17,475 nt of DNA from an uncultured Olsenella sp. (GCA_900548775.1 URLM01000039.1:1-17475), one strand, 5' to 3'; positions 7,179 through 15,079 are shown, numbered from the stretch's first letter. Notes: a model not told the origin generated them from the sequence alone. A program made the numbers and translations.

Positions 7179-8219
7179 CTACCTCTCGTTCTTAGGTGCG
7201 CCAAAGCGGATGCGCGGGTCAAGGAAGGCGTAGCTCACGTCGACAATCAGGTTGATGACCATGACCACAACAACGATGACCGTCACCGATCCAAGCACCA
7301 GCGGCCAGTCGCGCTGGGTGATGGCGCGATAGGTCTCGTAGCCAACGCCCGGCCAGTTGAAGACCGTCTCGGTGAGGATGGCACCGGCAAGAAGGCCGCC
7401 AAAATCCATGCCAATGTAGGTGACCACGGGGATAAGCGCGTTCTTGAGGGCGTGGTGAATGACGATGTCCTTGCGAGAGAGCCCCTTGGCCTTTGCCGTG
7501 CGGATGTAGTCCTGGTTCATGACCTCAAGCAGCTGGGAGCGCATGATGCGGGCCGTGTATGCCATCGAGATTGCAGCCAGGGTGAACGCGGGGAGTATGT
7601 AGTACACCCAGTCTTGAAACTCGGCATACGGGCCACCAGCGCCAGATATTGGCAAATAGAAGGCGCCGCCAGTGGCGTCCTTGAGGAACACGCCAAAGAA
7701 CAGCTGTAAGAGCATACCTAACCAGAATGCGGGCATTGAGACAAACAGGGCCGAGAGGAACGTGACAAATATGTCCCAGAATGAGTAGCGTTTGAGTGCG
7801 CTCACTATGCCGGCACCTATGCCGAGCACCGCCTCCATGATGATTGCCACAATGGCAAGCCTCACGGTGTAGGGGTACTTGTCTGCCAGAATGCTCGAGA
7901 CCGACTGGCCCGACTTCTGGTAGCTCACGCCAAGGTCCCCGTGGAGAAGGCCACCAACGTAGAGGAAATACCTCTCCCACATGGGGGTTTCGATGGTGTT
8001 GCCGTTCTCGTCGTACTTGATTGTGCCATCGTCGTTCGTCTCGATGAGGTGGAACGAGGCGCGCAGGTTGTTCTCGGTGACGGGGTCGAGCTTCTTGTCG
8101 CCGGCAATCAGCCTGATTGGGTCTCCCGGAACAATGTTCTCGAGGGAGAACAGAATCAGTGTGACTCCCAAGAACACCGGGATGAACTGCAAAACGCGCT
8201 TGATGATGTATTTTCCCAT
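7179..8219 (-). CDS. Peptide ABC transporter permease, OppB/DppB type (first transporter)
   Basis: This is the first permease of the first importer, 346 residues. TM1 is at about 8-29. A long outer loop (30-115) includes PGDP, a polar insertion TNDDGTIKYDENGNTIE (61-77) and the family motif GDLGVSY (94-100). Further hydrophobic segments lie near 119-140, 150-178, 205-222, 263-282 and 308-329. The EAA loop is at 237-260 (QDYIRTAKAKGLSRKD), and the C-terminus contains FLDPRIRFG. I chose the ATG at 8219 because AGGGGAG lies five bases before it; the in-frame GTG at 8225 abuts that motif. It follows the binding-protein gene after a 99-bp spacer that carries a strong hairpin. Confidence 0.95.
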   Translation of the reverse strand: MGKYIIKRVLQFIPVFLGVTLILFSLENIVPGDPIRLIAGDKKLDPVTENNLRASFHLIETNDDGTIKYDENGNTIETPMWERYFLYVGGLLHGDLGVSYQKSGQSVSSILADKYPYTVRLAIVAIIMEAVLGIGAGIVSALKRYSFWDIFVTFLSALFVSMPAFWLGMLLQLFFGVFLKDATGGAFYLPISGAGGPYAEFQDWVYYILPAFTLAAISMAYTARIMRSQLLEVMNQDYIRTAKAKGLSRKDIVIHHALKNALIPVVTYIGMDFGGLLAGAILTETVFNWPGVGYETYRAITQRDWPLVLGSVTVIVVVVMVINLIVDVSYAFLDPRIRFGAPKNER

Positions 8220-8277
8220 GGTCACTCCCCTGCCGCCACATGGGACGAGCCAATAGATGCCGATATAAAGACAGGGC

Positions 8278-8301
8278 GGGACACCGGAAACCCGATGCCC
8301 C
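8278..8301 (-). promoter_or_regulatory. Intercistronic hairpin between binding-protein and permease genes
   Basis: On the minus strand GGGGCATCGG and CCGGTGTCCC form a 10-bp stem closed by a GTTT loop. Two of the pairs are G-U and would be A-C mismatches on the plus strand, so the structure is specific to the operon transcript. No T-run follows directly. An adjacent 12-bp palindrome CACGAGCTCGTG lies at 8303-8314, right after the binding-protein stop codon. Hairpins in this position commonly protect or partly terminate binding-protein mRNA, which gives more binding protein than permease. Confidence 0.5.
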
Positions 8302-8318
8302 GCACGAGCTCGTGGGGA

Positions 8319-10001
8319 CTAGGCCTGGACGCTAGCCTCGCCTAGGTGGGCAATGCCTGCCGGGTCGTAGTACAGGCTCTGAATCCTCTCGGAGCCAATG
8401 TGGTCGTGCGCGTAGAACATGATGGGGATGACCGGCATGTCCTCGCCCAGGAGCTTGCAGGCCTTGCGATACTCGGACTTGCGCTCCTCCTCGTCGGTGA
8501 CCTTGCGGGCGTCCTCGACCAGCTTGTCGAACTCAGGGTTGGAGTACTTGCCGTAGTTGTTCGACGAGGTGCTGTAGAAGTTGGGGTACAGGAAGTTGTC
8601 CATGTTGGGGTAGTCGGCGATCCAGCCCATACGACCAAGCTGGAAGCCACCGTCATCGAGCGCGGTGAGGTAGGCAGCCCACTCCTGGGAGTTCTGCTGA
8701 ACGGTCACGCCGATGGCCTCAAAGTCGCCCTGGATAATGGACATGATGTCCTCGTGACCGCCACCGGAGTTGTAGGAGAGCTTCACCGTGAGGTTACGCT
8801 TGCCGTCCGCGTCTGCGGTGTAGCCAGCGCTATCAAGAATCTCCTTGGCCTTCTCGGGGTCGTAGTCGCAGTACTCCCACGTGGAATCAGAGGAGTCATC
8901 GATAAGCGGCGGGAAGCAGCTTGTGGCAGGCTTACGGGAACCCTCAAAGAGGGTGTCGCAGATGTTCTGGCGGTTGATGGCAAGGCTGAGTGCCTGGCGA
9001 ACCTCCTTCTTGCCAAGGTTCTCGTCGCCCATCTCGCAGATGAGCCAGTAGGTTGAGGCCTCGGCACCAGTAAGGACCTGCTTCTTGGGGGTCACGGTAT
9101 AGCCGTCGTCAGAGGTGCCATACTGCTGCTCGACCTCGGCAAGACGGCCGGAGGGCACGGAGCAGAAGTCGATGTTGCCGGCCTGGAACTCCTTGAAGGC
9201 GGTGTCCGGGTCCTTCTGGATGGAGAAGTTCACGGCATCGAGCTTGGCGGGGGTGCCATAGTAGCCGTCGAACTTCTTGACGTTGATGTACTGGCCGGAG
9301 ACCCAGGTGCCATCCATCTGGAAGGGGCCATTGCCGATGGGGGCAACGAGGAAGCTGTCGGGATCGTCTCGTGCCGCCTTAGGGACAGGCACGAGCGCCT
9401 GGTGGGCGCAGACGAGCGGCCACTCGGACATAGGGGTGGTGAGCTCGAAGACGAGCGTGTTGTCGTCGGGGCAGGTGACACCGGAGATCTCGTCGGCCTC
9501 GCCCGCCTGCATCTCCTTGGCGCCCTTGACGGGGTCGAGGTGGTAGGCAACGTCCGAGGGGGTCTTCATCGTTGGGTCGCAGATGCGCTCAAAGCCGCGC
9601 TTGAAGTCCTCTGCCTTCACGGTGTCACCGTTGTGGAACTTGCAGTCCTTGCGGATGTGGAAGGTCCACTGGGTCGCGTCGTCGTTGGACTCCCAGGACT
9701 CGGCCGCCGCCGGCTCAAGCTCCTTGGTGTCGTAGTTGTACTTGGTGAGGGAATCGAACAGGCACTTCGCGACCTGGGTGCCCTCGGACTCCTGCGTGTT
9801 GTAGGGGTCGATGGCAACGGGGTCGTTGATGTAGTACTTCAGCACGCCGCCCGTGCTGGCTCCCGCATCAGAAGAAGAGCCACCCGAAGTCGCACTTCCA
9901 GAGTTGTTCTTGCCGCATCCCGCGAGACCGGCCAGTGCGGCGGCTGCGACGCCACCCTTGATGAAGCCTCGGCGAGAGACTCCGCCAAATCTGTCTTCCA
10001 T
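8319..10001 (-). CDS. Peptide-binding lipoprotein of the first ABC transporter (family 5 solute-binding protein), Tat signal
   Basis: This extracellular, membrane-anchored receptor of 560 residues should deliver peptides to the permeases encoded just downstream. The N-terminus carries a twin-arginine motif SRRGFIKGG (9-17), a short alanine-rich hydrophobic stretch and the lipobox LAGC with the lipidated Cys at C29. A Ser/Gly-rich linker runs to about residue 52. The mature part shows the family's features: IDPYNTQE, WTFHIRKDCKFHNGD, GNGPFQMDGTW (224-233), SLAINRQNICDTLFEG and the late DYPNMDNFL. The start at ATG 10001 has AGGAGG five bases upstream; an in-frame GTG six codons earlier lacks a site. 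It is unusually cysteine-rich for a secreted protein: eleven besides the lipid Cys, six at positions shared with the paralogue at 15375-17039. Peptide preference cannot be inferred. Confidence 0.95.
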   Translation of the reverse strand: MEDRFGGVSRRGFIKGGVAAAALAGLAGCGKNNSGSATSGGSSSDAGASTGGVLKYYINDPVAIDPYNTQESEGTQVAKCLFDSLTKYNYDTKELEPAAAESWESNDDATQWTFHIRKDCKFHNGDTVKAEDFKRGFERICDPTMKTPSDVAYHLDPVKGAKEMQAGEADEISGVTCPDDNTLVFELTTPMSEWPLVCAHQALVPVPKAARDDPDSFLVAPIGNGPFQMDGTWVSGQYINVKKFDGYYGTPAKLDAVNFSIQKDPDTAFKEFQAGNIDFCSVPSGRLAEVEQQYGTSDDGYTVTPKKQVLTGAEASTYWLICEMGDENLGKKEVRQALSLAINRQNICDTLFEGSRKPATSCFPPLIDDSSDSTWEYCDYDPEKAKEILDSAGYTADADGKRNLTVKLSYNSGGGHEDIMSIIQGDFEAIGVTVQQNSQEWAAYLTALDDGGFQLGRMGWIADYPNMDNFLYPNFYSTSSNNYGKYSNPEFDKLVEDARKVTDEEERKSEYRKACKLLGEDMPVIPIMFYAHDHIGSERIQSLYYDPAGIAHLGEASVQA

Positions 10002-10125
10002 ATGCTCCTCCTCTTCCACACCAACTTGAATACCAAAGCACCAAGTCCCACCTTGATGTTGTGACCCAGCGTAGCGGGCTATTGTTTCTAAACAGTGTTC
10101 ATCAAGGTCAAACAGTCCACATGTA

Positions 10126-10164
10126 ACGTTAAGAACGTAAATAGAAAAGTTTATGAAATGTCAA
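10126..10164 (-). promoter_or_regulatory. Possible promoter/operator upstream of the peptide-binding protein gene
   Basis: The 212-bp spacer 10002-10213 is AT-rich compared with its surroundings. On the minus strand a perfect -35 hexamer TTGACA (10164-10159) is followed, after a short 15-base spacer, by TATTTA (10143-10138), a poor -10. Overlapping its downstream side is an inverted repeat ACGTT-AAG-AACGT (10126-10138), suitable for a dimeric regulator. This suggests that the transporter genes can be started separately from the enzyme genes upstream. No strong terminator is visible after the M42-like gene. Confidence 0.3.
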
Positions 10165-10213
10165 TGTAATTACCCGTTAACGCAACTCCAAATTGCCAGG
10201 GGTCCCGCCCCGC

Positions 10214-11287
10214 TTAAAAGGAGCGAACGGCATCCGGAGTAATCCGCTCGGCCACGGCAACCGCAACCTCCGCCGTCATCTTTACGTCATAGAGCGTGCA
10301 CAGCGCGGTTCCCGAGTGGACGTAGCGACTGGGGACGCCAGCGACCACGCAGGGAATGTCAAGCATGTGGGTGGGGCCGCCGTCGGTGCCGCCGCCCTCC
10401 CGCACGCTCGTTTGGCAGACAAGTCCCGCTTCCGCCGCACATTTGAGGACAAAGCGCTGGTAGCGAGGGTTCGTAATCATGCAGCAGTCAAAGTAGCGAA
10501 ACATGGGGCCATGGTGAAAGGCAGTCTGGACGTCATCGGGGATGGTAAACGTGTCATCTGCCGGGCAGCCCTCAAACATGAAGGCGACCATGGGACCGAA
10601 GTGCAGCGCCGCTGCCAGCACGCCGCGCTCCCCCACCTCCTCCATCGAGCTCACCGAGGCAACAACGTCAAAGGGTAGATCCGTGCGGCTAGAAAGCTCG
10701 CGCAGGGCGAGGAGCTCTGCGGTGACTCCTGCGCGGCAGTCGAATGCCTTCCCCAACGCAACGCCAGTTTTCTCATTGTACTCGAACTTGGTGGCCGGGA
10801 CAAAAGGCTCGCCCATGCCCATATGGAAGACATTTACCGCCTCCTCCTTGGAGGTGGCGCCAACGTCCAGGATGAGCTGCAGCTCTCCGGAGGCGCGCTC
10901 GGCAGCGCTCATGAAGTGGGGCGGCTTCACGCCAATCACCCCGTGAACCCACTCGCCAAGCGTGTTTCTCACCAGCACATCCTGGCCGGTGAGCACGTTG
11001 GGCGAGAAACGGCCAAGCTCAACGAAAGTCATCGTGCCGTTGGAGCGGATGGACTTGACCATGCCTCCAACCTCGTCGCCGTGGGCATCGAGCATGAGCA
11101 CGGGCTTCTCGCCTGTAAAATTCTTGGGGGTGACGAGTGCGTCGTGGACGCTGTTGGTCTCGACCTTTGCCCACCCTTGGCAGAAGTCGCGCACGACCTC
11201 TATGGTCTCGTCCTCGAAGCCCGAGGGGGACTTTGCGTTAGAGAGCCTGCCGAGAAGGTCCACGACCTCGCTATCGTTGAAATCCAT
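10214..11287 (-). CDS. M42-family-like metallopeptidase (putative cytoplasmic aminopeptidase)
   Basis: This predicted dinuclear zinc hydrolase has 357 residues, the usual M42 length. Recognisable elements are SPSGFEDE (20-27), the AHGDE metal site with H69 and D71, FDCRAG with D183, MEEVGERG with E216 and E217, and GGGTDGGPTHM with H307. Spacing matches the known M42 ligands. However, the position normally occupied by a metal-binding Asp, 22 residues after E217, is E239 in MFEGCPADD. In the related M20 peptidases, Glu at this position occurs in carboxypeptidases and deacylases. The usual Asp or Asn after D183 is a Cys. I chose ATG 11287, with AGAGG nine bases upstream, because the in-frame extension further upstream does not resemble the family. 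It lies between the creatininase-like genes and the transporter, so hydrolysis of imported peptides is the simplest role. Confidence 0.88.
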   Translation of the reverse strand: MDFNDSEVVDLLGRLSNAKSPSGFEDETIEVVRDFCQGWAKVETNSVHDALVTPKNFTGEKPVLMLDAHGDEVGGMVKSIRSNGTMTFVELGRFSPNVLTGQDVLVRNTLGEWVHGVIGVKPPHFMSAAERASGELQLILDVGATSKEEAVNVFHMGMGEPFVPATKFEYNEKTGVALGKAFDCRAGVTAELLALRELSSRTDLPFDVVASVSSMEEVGERGVLAAALHFGPMVAFMFEGCPADDTFTIPDDVQTAFHHGPMFRYFDCCMITNPRYQRFVLKCAAEAGLVCQTSVREGGGTDGGPTHMLDIPCVVAGVPSRYVHSGTALCTLYDVKMTAEVAVAVAERITPDAVRSF

Positions 11288-11334
11288 TGCCACTTGCCTC
11301 TCTCCTGGGAGCCAATATCGCGTACGTGCTGACG

Positions 11335-12156
11335 TTACTTGTCGCCATTGCCGCCGTATGCCTTGGTAGTGCGGACGGGCATGGGCGCGGGAAGCGGCGC
11401 GCGCTTGAGGGCGCCTATGAAGTCGACGAGGTAGCTGGCCACGCCGTCCATCATCTGGTCTCCCCACTCCGGGTTGGCATTCGCTGGGTCGTCTGGGCCA
11501 ATCCAGCCGTTGCCGGCGTAGCGGCAGGCGTCACGCGGAATGGCAACGTGAGCGCCCTTGAACTCAACGTTGTCCCAACCAGACGTGGGGAGCTCGTCGG
11601 AGATGTCGTTAGCAAGCGCCATGGGACCAAGCTCGGAGGAATCCACAAGCGAGGGGTCGACGGCCATCACCGCAGCCGTCTCCTCTGCCCCGCCATGGCC
11701 ACCGCCCCACGCAGGGTTGAGCTCGCCTGCCATGAGCCACCAATCCGCCCTTGCCGCGAGGCACCCTCGCCTATTGAGCTCCTCGCACACGCTTGAGATG
11801 GGCTTGATGTTGGGGCCGTGGCCGTTGATGAAGAGGAACCTTCTTGCCCCATAGTCGTAGAGCTGCATGCTGAGCGTCCGGACAAGCGAGCGGAGAAGGT
11901 CATAACCTATCGAGAGCGTTCCCGGGAACCCCAGGAGGTCATCCGCGTTGCCAAAGGGAATCGTGGGCGCAATGAGCACGTCCTCGCCAAGGGCGGCATC
12001 AATCTTTTCCAGCAGTAGATTGGGTGCAAGGGTGTCTGTTCCCAGCGGGTTGTGCCTCCCGTGCTCCTCCGTGCTTCCTATGGCCATAACGACAAGGTCG
12101 TTTCCCCGCTCAAAGTAGTCTTCCACGGCAGGCCAGGTACTCAGCTCGATGCGCAT
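11335..12156 (-). CDS. Creatininase-family metal-dependent amidohydrolase (paralogue B)
   Basis: This 273-residue protein belongs to the family that includes creatininase, the mycofactocin peptidase MftE and the deformylase ArfB. These enzymes use two metals to open amide bonds. The N-terminal motif GSTEEHGRHNPLGTDT supplies E30, H32 and D41. NGHGPN contributes H113, and GGGHGGAEET (151-160) contributes H154 and E159. No signal peptide is present, so it should be cytoplasmic. The ATG at 12156 has AAGGAGG four bases upstream; an in-frame extension upstream is not family-like. The gene lies 73 bp after a clear paralogue and 47 bp before the M42-like gene, which suggests a shared transcript. True creatininase activity is not implied. 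A hydrolase acting on a lactam, formyl or peptide-derived amide is equally possible. Confidence 0.9.
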   Translation of the reverse strand: MRIELSTWPAVEDYFERGNDLVVMAIGSTEEHGRHNPLGTDTLAPNLLLEKIDAALGEDVLIAPTIPFGNADDLLGFPGTLSIGYDLLRSLVRTLSMQLYDYGARRFLFINGHGPNIKPISSVCEELNRRGCLAARADWWLMAGELNPAWGGGHGGAEETAAVMAVDPSLVDSSELGPMALANDISDELPTSGWDNVEFKGAHVAIPRDACRYAGNGWIGPDDPANANPEWGDQMMDGVASYLVDFIGALKRAPLPAPMPVRTTKAYGGNGDK

Positions 12157-12229
12157 TTCTCCTCCTTGTTGTCCGCCCGTCCCTAGGCAGGCGGGAGCGT
12201 CTGGTACAGATGCAGCTATGCGGCGTGCG

Positions 12230-13045
12230 CTACTGGTCGAGGTGCTCCGTTGCCCGAGAGAAGTCGATTGGCTTGGGCAGCGTCTCCGCCTCGAGGGCAT
12301 GCGTGAACTCCTGTAGCCACGCCGCAGTGCCCTCAAGCATCGCCTTCCCAAGCTCGGCGCTTGCGCCGCGCGGATGGTCCTCGTGGCCTTCGGCAACCCA
12401 GCCGGAGCTTGCAAACCGGGCGAGCCTGCGCGGGAACTCCACCTCGGCACCGCCAAAGCTCACGCTGTTCCATCCCGTGGATGGCATGTCATCCCCAATG
12501 TCGGGGAGCAGGTTCTCGTCTGTCACCTGCGACATGTCAACGGAGGCCGGGTCTATGGCAAGGTTGGCGCTGGTCTCCATGGCACCACCGTGCCCGCCTC
12601 CCCACGCGGGATCAAGCTGCGGGGCCAACCTCCACCAGTTGACAACAGCCGCAAGGCAACCGGCATCGTTTAGGTCCATCGACGCCATAGAGAGAGATTT
12701 GACGTTACCGCCGTGGCCATTGAGGAAGACAAAGCGGCGCGCACCGTAGGCACGTAGCTGCCTCGTGATGCTCGACAGGACGTCGTAGAGCCCTTGGACA
12801 CCAAGGCTCACCGTGCCAGGGTACCCAACGAGGTCATCCGTTGCGCCATAGGGAAGTGTTGGAGCCACAAGATACGTCCCGTCGCGCTGTTCCAGCAGCT
12901 CAAGGATCTTGTCTGGCGCCATGGTATCGGTGCCCAGCGGATTGTGTCTGCCGTGGCACTCCGTCGAGCCAACTCCAATAATCACCAGGTCGTGCTCCTT
13001 GAAGTAGTCACGAACCTGCGTCCAGGTGCTTCTCTCCATGTACAT
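12230..13045 (-). CDS. Creatininase-family metal-dependent amidohydrolase (paralogue A)
   Basis: This is the first gene of the minus-strand run, 271 residues. It is clearly related to its neighbour at 11335-12156, sharing RHNPLGTDT, AWGGGHGGA, the GARRF-x-F-x-NGHG block and the overall length. Probable metal ligands are E29, H31 and D40 (GSTECHGRHNPLGTD), H111 (NGHGGN), and H152 and E157 (GHGGAMET). The metal motif has Cys at residue 30 between the two ligands, where paralogue B has Glu. The start at ATG 13045 has AAGGAGG seven bases upstream; a second ATG two codons later (13039) is possible, and an upstream TTG is unlikely. No signal peptide or membrane segment is seen. Substrate is unknown. 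Confidence 0.9.
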   Translation of the reverse strand: MYMERSTWTQVRDYFKEHDLVIIGVGSTECHGRHNPLGTDTMAPDKILELLEQRDGTYLVAPTLPYGATDDLVGYPGTVSLGVQGLYDVLSSITRQLRAYGARRFVFLNGHGGNVKSLSMASMDLNDAGCLAAVVNWWRLAPQLDPAWGGGHGGAMETSANLAIDPASVDMSQVTDENLLPDIGDDMPSTGWNSVSFGGAEVEFPRRLARFASSGWVAEGHEDHPRGASAELGKAMLEGTAAWLQEFTHALEAETLPKPIDFSRATEHLDQ

Positions 13046-13087
13046 GTGGCATCCTCCTTGCGACAAGCCTTTATGTCACCAGCATAG

Positions 13088-13142
13088 GCTTGCAAGCGTT
13101 TAAGGATGCCAACTCGATGGTTAAATGTCCCACTTGTTAACC
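13088..13142 (-). promoter_or_regulatory. Palindromes upstream of the creatininase-like genes
   Basis: The 115-bp spacer upstream of the minus-strand run holds a perfect 10-bp palindrome GCTTGCAAGC (13088-13097) and an inverted repeat GGTTAA (13119-13124) / TTAACC (13137-13142) with 12 bases between. Both lie where a promoter of the run must be. I see no clean -35/-10 pair. They could be operators for a substrate-responsive regulator, but no regulator gene is present in the window. Confidence 0.3.
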
Positions 13143-13160
13143 AAAGAATGTGGTGCTGAT

Positions 13161-13195
13161 AAAAAAGGGACGGAGGGCACTCGCCGCTCCGTCCC
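13161..13195 (-). terminator. Rho-independent terminator of secG
   Basis: On the minus strand an 8-bp perfect GC-rich stem, GGGACGGA and TCCGTCCC (13195-13188 and 13174-13167), encloses a 13-nt loop and is followed at once by six T (13166-13161). It lies 26 bp after the secG stop codon. This isolates secG from the downstream enzyme and transporter genes. Confidence 0.92.
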
Positions 13196-13220
13196 GCATG
13201 AAACCGTTTTCCGAGAAGGC

Positions 13221-13481
13221 CTAGCCAACCAGGCCGATGGTCCCCGTGGGGAAGGTCACCGCCATCACGATGACGCACACCACAAAGATGACGGAGGTGA
13301 TGACTGTGAGCCTGTCGAGGTTCTTCTCCCAGATGCCAGAGCCGGCGGAGGCATTGTAGAGCGAGGAGGCAATCATGTCAGACACGCCCGTGCCCTTGCC
13401 CGAGTGCATGAGGACGAGAGCCACGGTGAGCAGGCCGGAGATGAACAGCAAGACAAGGAGGATGACGTTGAGGACGTTCAC
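13221..13481 (-). CDS. secG: Preprotein translocase subunit SecG
   Basis: This small accessory subunit of the SecYEG export channel has 86 residues, the normal length. Two membrane segments at about 5-25 and 58-76 flank a cytoplasmic loop with the SecG signature SGKGTGVSDMIA (27-38) and the conserved KNLDRLTV run (53-60) leading into TM2. I chose the GTG start at 13481 because GAAGGAG lies nine bases upstream. The longer in-frame extension to 13520 adds polar residues not typical of SecG. It is transcribed alone, with a strong terminator behind it and a divergent aminopeptidase gene in front. It is a housekeeping gene with no obvious link to the peptide genes around it. Confidence 0.93.
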   Translation of the reverse strand: MNVLNVILLVLLFISGLLTVALVLMHSGKGTGVSDMIASSLYNASAGSGIWEKNLDRLTVITSVIFVVCVIVMAVTFPTGTIGLVG

Positions 13482-13519
13482 GGATTCTGGCTCCTTCGAG
13501 AGCGGATGGGCTGTACGCA

Positions 13520-13538
13520 ATGCTATTCAGCATAGCAT
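13520..13538. promoter_or_regulatory. 7-bp perfect inverted repeat in the secG / aminopeptidase divergent region
   Basis: ATGCTAT (13520-13526) and ATAGCAT (13532-13538) are separated by TCAGC. The repeat lies 39 bp upstream of the secG start in the 197-bp divergent region 13482-13678. On the minus strand it contains TATGCT, a plausible -10 for secG. It could be an operator or simply a leader hairpin. I see no other clear element in the region besides the ribosome binding sites. Confidence 0.3.
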
Positions 13539-13678
13539 ATGGTGATACGCGTGTTTTATCGTTTTTCTCATTTCACAGCTCAGATGACATCCGGCGAGCG
13601 GCGCGATGAACAGCGCGAGTTCCATGGGTGATACAGTCTTCTCCGGAGCTTACCCGAGGACTTTGGAAGGGAGCAGGA

Positions 13679-15079
13679 ATGGAGAGACCAAACGCCTGGA
13701 AGGGCTATGGCGAGAAGGACCTGGCGCAGCTCACTGAATTCTGCGAGGGGTACCGAAAGTTCATCTCTGAGAATAAGACGGAGCGAGAGTGCTGCTCAAC
13801 CGCCATCGAGCTTGCGGAGGCACATGGGTATCGCCCGCTTGAGGAGGCTGTCAAGGCAGGCGAGGAGCTATCGGCCGGCGACAAGGTCTACGCGTCGGTT
13901 CGCGGCAAGAGCCTCATGCTTATCGAACTGGGCACGGAGCCCCTTGAGCAGGGCGTCAACATCCTTGGTGCCCACATCGACTCGCCCCGCCTGGACGTCA
14001 AGCAGAACCCGCTCGAGGAGAGAAACGACATCGCCACGCTTGACACGCACTACTACGGCGGCGTGAAGACCTACCAGTGGGCAACCCTGCCTCTGGCAAT
14101 CCATGGCGTTGTTGCCAAGAAGGACGGGAGTGTCATCAAGGTCGTGATTGGCGAGGACCCCTCGGACCCCGTCTTCTGCGTCTCCGACCTTCTCCCCCAC
14201 CTTGCCCGTGAGCAGATGCAGAAGAAGGCGTCCGAGCTCATTGAGGGCGAGCTTCTCGACGTGATTGTGGGCAACCGCCCCAGGGCAGCTGGCGACGGTG
14301 CCGAGAAGGACCAGGACAAGGAGGCCGTAAAGGCAACCGTCCTTGATATTCTCGCCGAGAAGTACAGCATCACCGAGGAGGACCTGCTCTCTGCCGAGCT
14401 TGAGATTGTGCCCGCAGGCCAGGCGCGCGACATGGGCCTGGACCGCTCGATGATCCTGGGCTACGGCCAGGACGACCGTTCCTGCGCCTACCCCTCGCTT
14501 CTCGCCCAGTTGGCGTGCGAGGCGCCCAAGCGCACCGCCGTCACCATCCTTGTTGACAAGGAGGAGATTGGCAGCCGCGGCGCCACCTCGATGAGCAGCC
14601 GCTTCTTTGAGGATGTCATGGCCGAGCTTATCGAGGCAGCCGGACAGGGTACTCCCCTGGCGCTGCGCCGTTGCCTCGAGCGCTCTCGCATGCTCTCGAG
14701 TGACGTCTCCGCAGCCTTCGACCCCAACTACTCCTCGGTCTTCGAGGCAAAGAACTCGTGCTTTCTCGGGCGCGGTCTCACATTCAACAAGTATACGGGA
14801 GGCAGCGGCAAGTCTGGCTCCAACGATGCCGACGCCGAGTACGTTGCCCTCATCCGTCGCGTGATGGATGACGCAGACGTCCGCTTCCAGACCGCCGAGC
14901 TCGGCCGCGTTGACGCCGGTGGCGGTGGCACCATCGCCTACATCCTGGCCACCTATGGCATGAACGTGATTGACTCCGGCATTGGCGTACTTTCGATGCA
15001 CTCCCCCTGGGAGGTCACGAGCAAGGCGGACATCTGGGAGGCCTACAAGGGCTATTGTGCCTTCCTTGCGCTGGAATAG
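13679..15079 (+). CDS. M18-family aminopeptidase (aspartyl-aminopeptidase type)
   Basis: This cytoplasmic dizinc aminopeptidase has 466 residues, a normal M18 length. The metal and catalytic motifs are in order: GAHIDSPRLD with H99 and D101, GYGQDDRS with D265, VDKEEIGSRGATS with catalytic E295 and ligand E296, SSDVSAAFDPNY with D342, and SMHSPWE with H441. The family's HYYGGVKTYQW segment is at 124-134. Members release N-terminal, often acidic, residues from peptides and usually form large oligomers. I chose ATG 13679 because AAGGGAG is five bases upstream; an in-frame GTG at 13628 has no site. It is alone on the plus strand, divergent from secG and followed by a hairpin terminator. It fits a role in finishing breakdown of peptides brought in by the neighbouring importers. 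Confidence 0.94.
   Translation: MERPNAWKGYGEKDLAQLTEFCEGYRKFISENKTERECCSTAIELAEAHGYRPLEEAVKAGEELSAGDKVYASVRGKSLMLIELGTEPLEQGVNILGAHIDSPRLDVKQNPLEERNDIATLDTHYYGGVKTYQWATLPLAIHGVVAKKDGSVIKVVIGEDPSDPVFCVSDLLPHLAREQMQKKASELIEGELLDVIVGNRPRAAGDGAEKDQDKEAVKATVLDILAEKYSITEEDLLSAELEIVPAGQARDMGLDRSMILGYGQDDRSCAYPSLLAQLACEAPKRTAVTILVDKEEIGSRGATSMSSRFFEDVMAELIEAAGQGTPLALRRCLERSRMLSSDVSAAFDPNYSSVFEAKNSCFLGRGLTFNKYTGGSGKSGSNDADAEYVALIRRVMDDADVRFQTAELGRVDAGGGGTIAYILATYGMNVIDSGIGVLSMHSPWEVTSKADIWEAYKGYCAFLALE

Noticed and set aside
5109..7709. 866-residue plus-strand open frame opposite the OppD, OppC and OppB genes
   Set aside because: It is a shadow of GC-rich genes with strong motifs on the other strand. 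Its composition (His, Asp, Val, Arg rich) and lack of any domain are typical of antisense frames.
11335..13045. Calling the creatininase-like genes true creatinine amidohydrolases
   Set aside because: Only family-level metal motifs are visible. No creatinase, sarcosine or hydantoin genes are present in the window to support a creatinine pathway.
13868..15001. 377-residue minus-strand open frame inside the M18 aminopeptidase gene
   Set aside because: The plus strand encodes all M18 catalytic motifs in order. The minus frame has no recognisable domain and no ribosome binding site that I can see.
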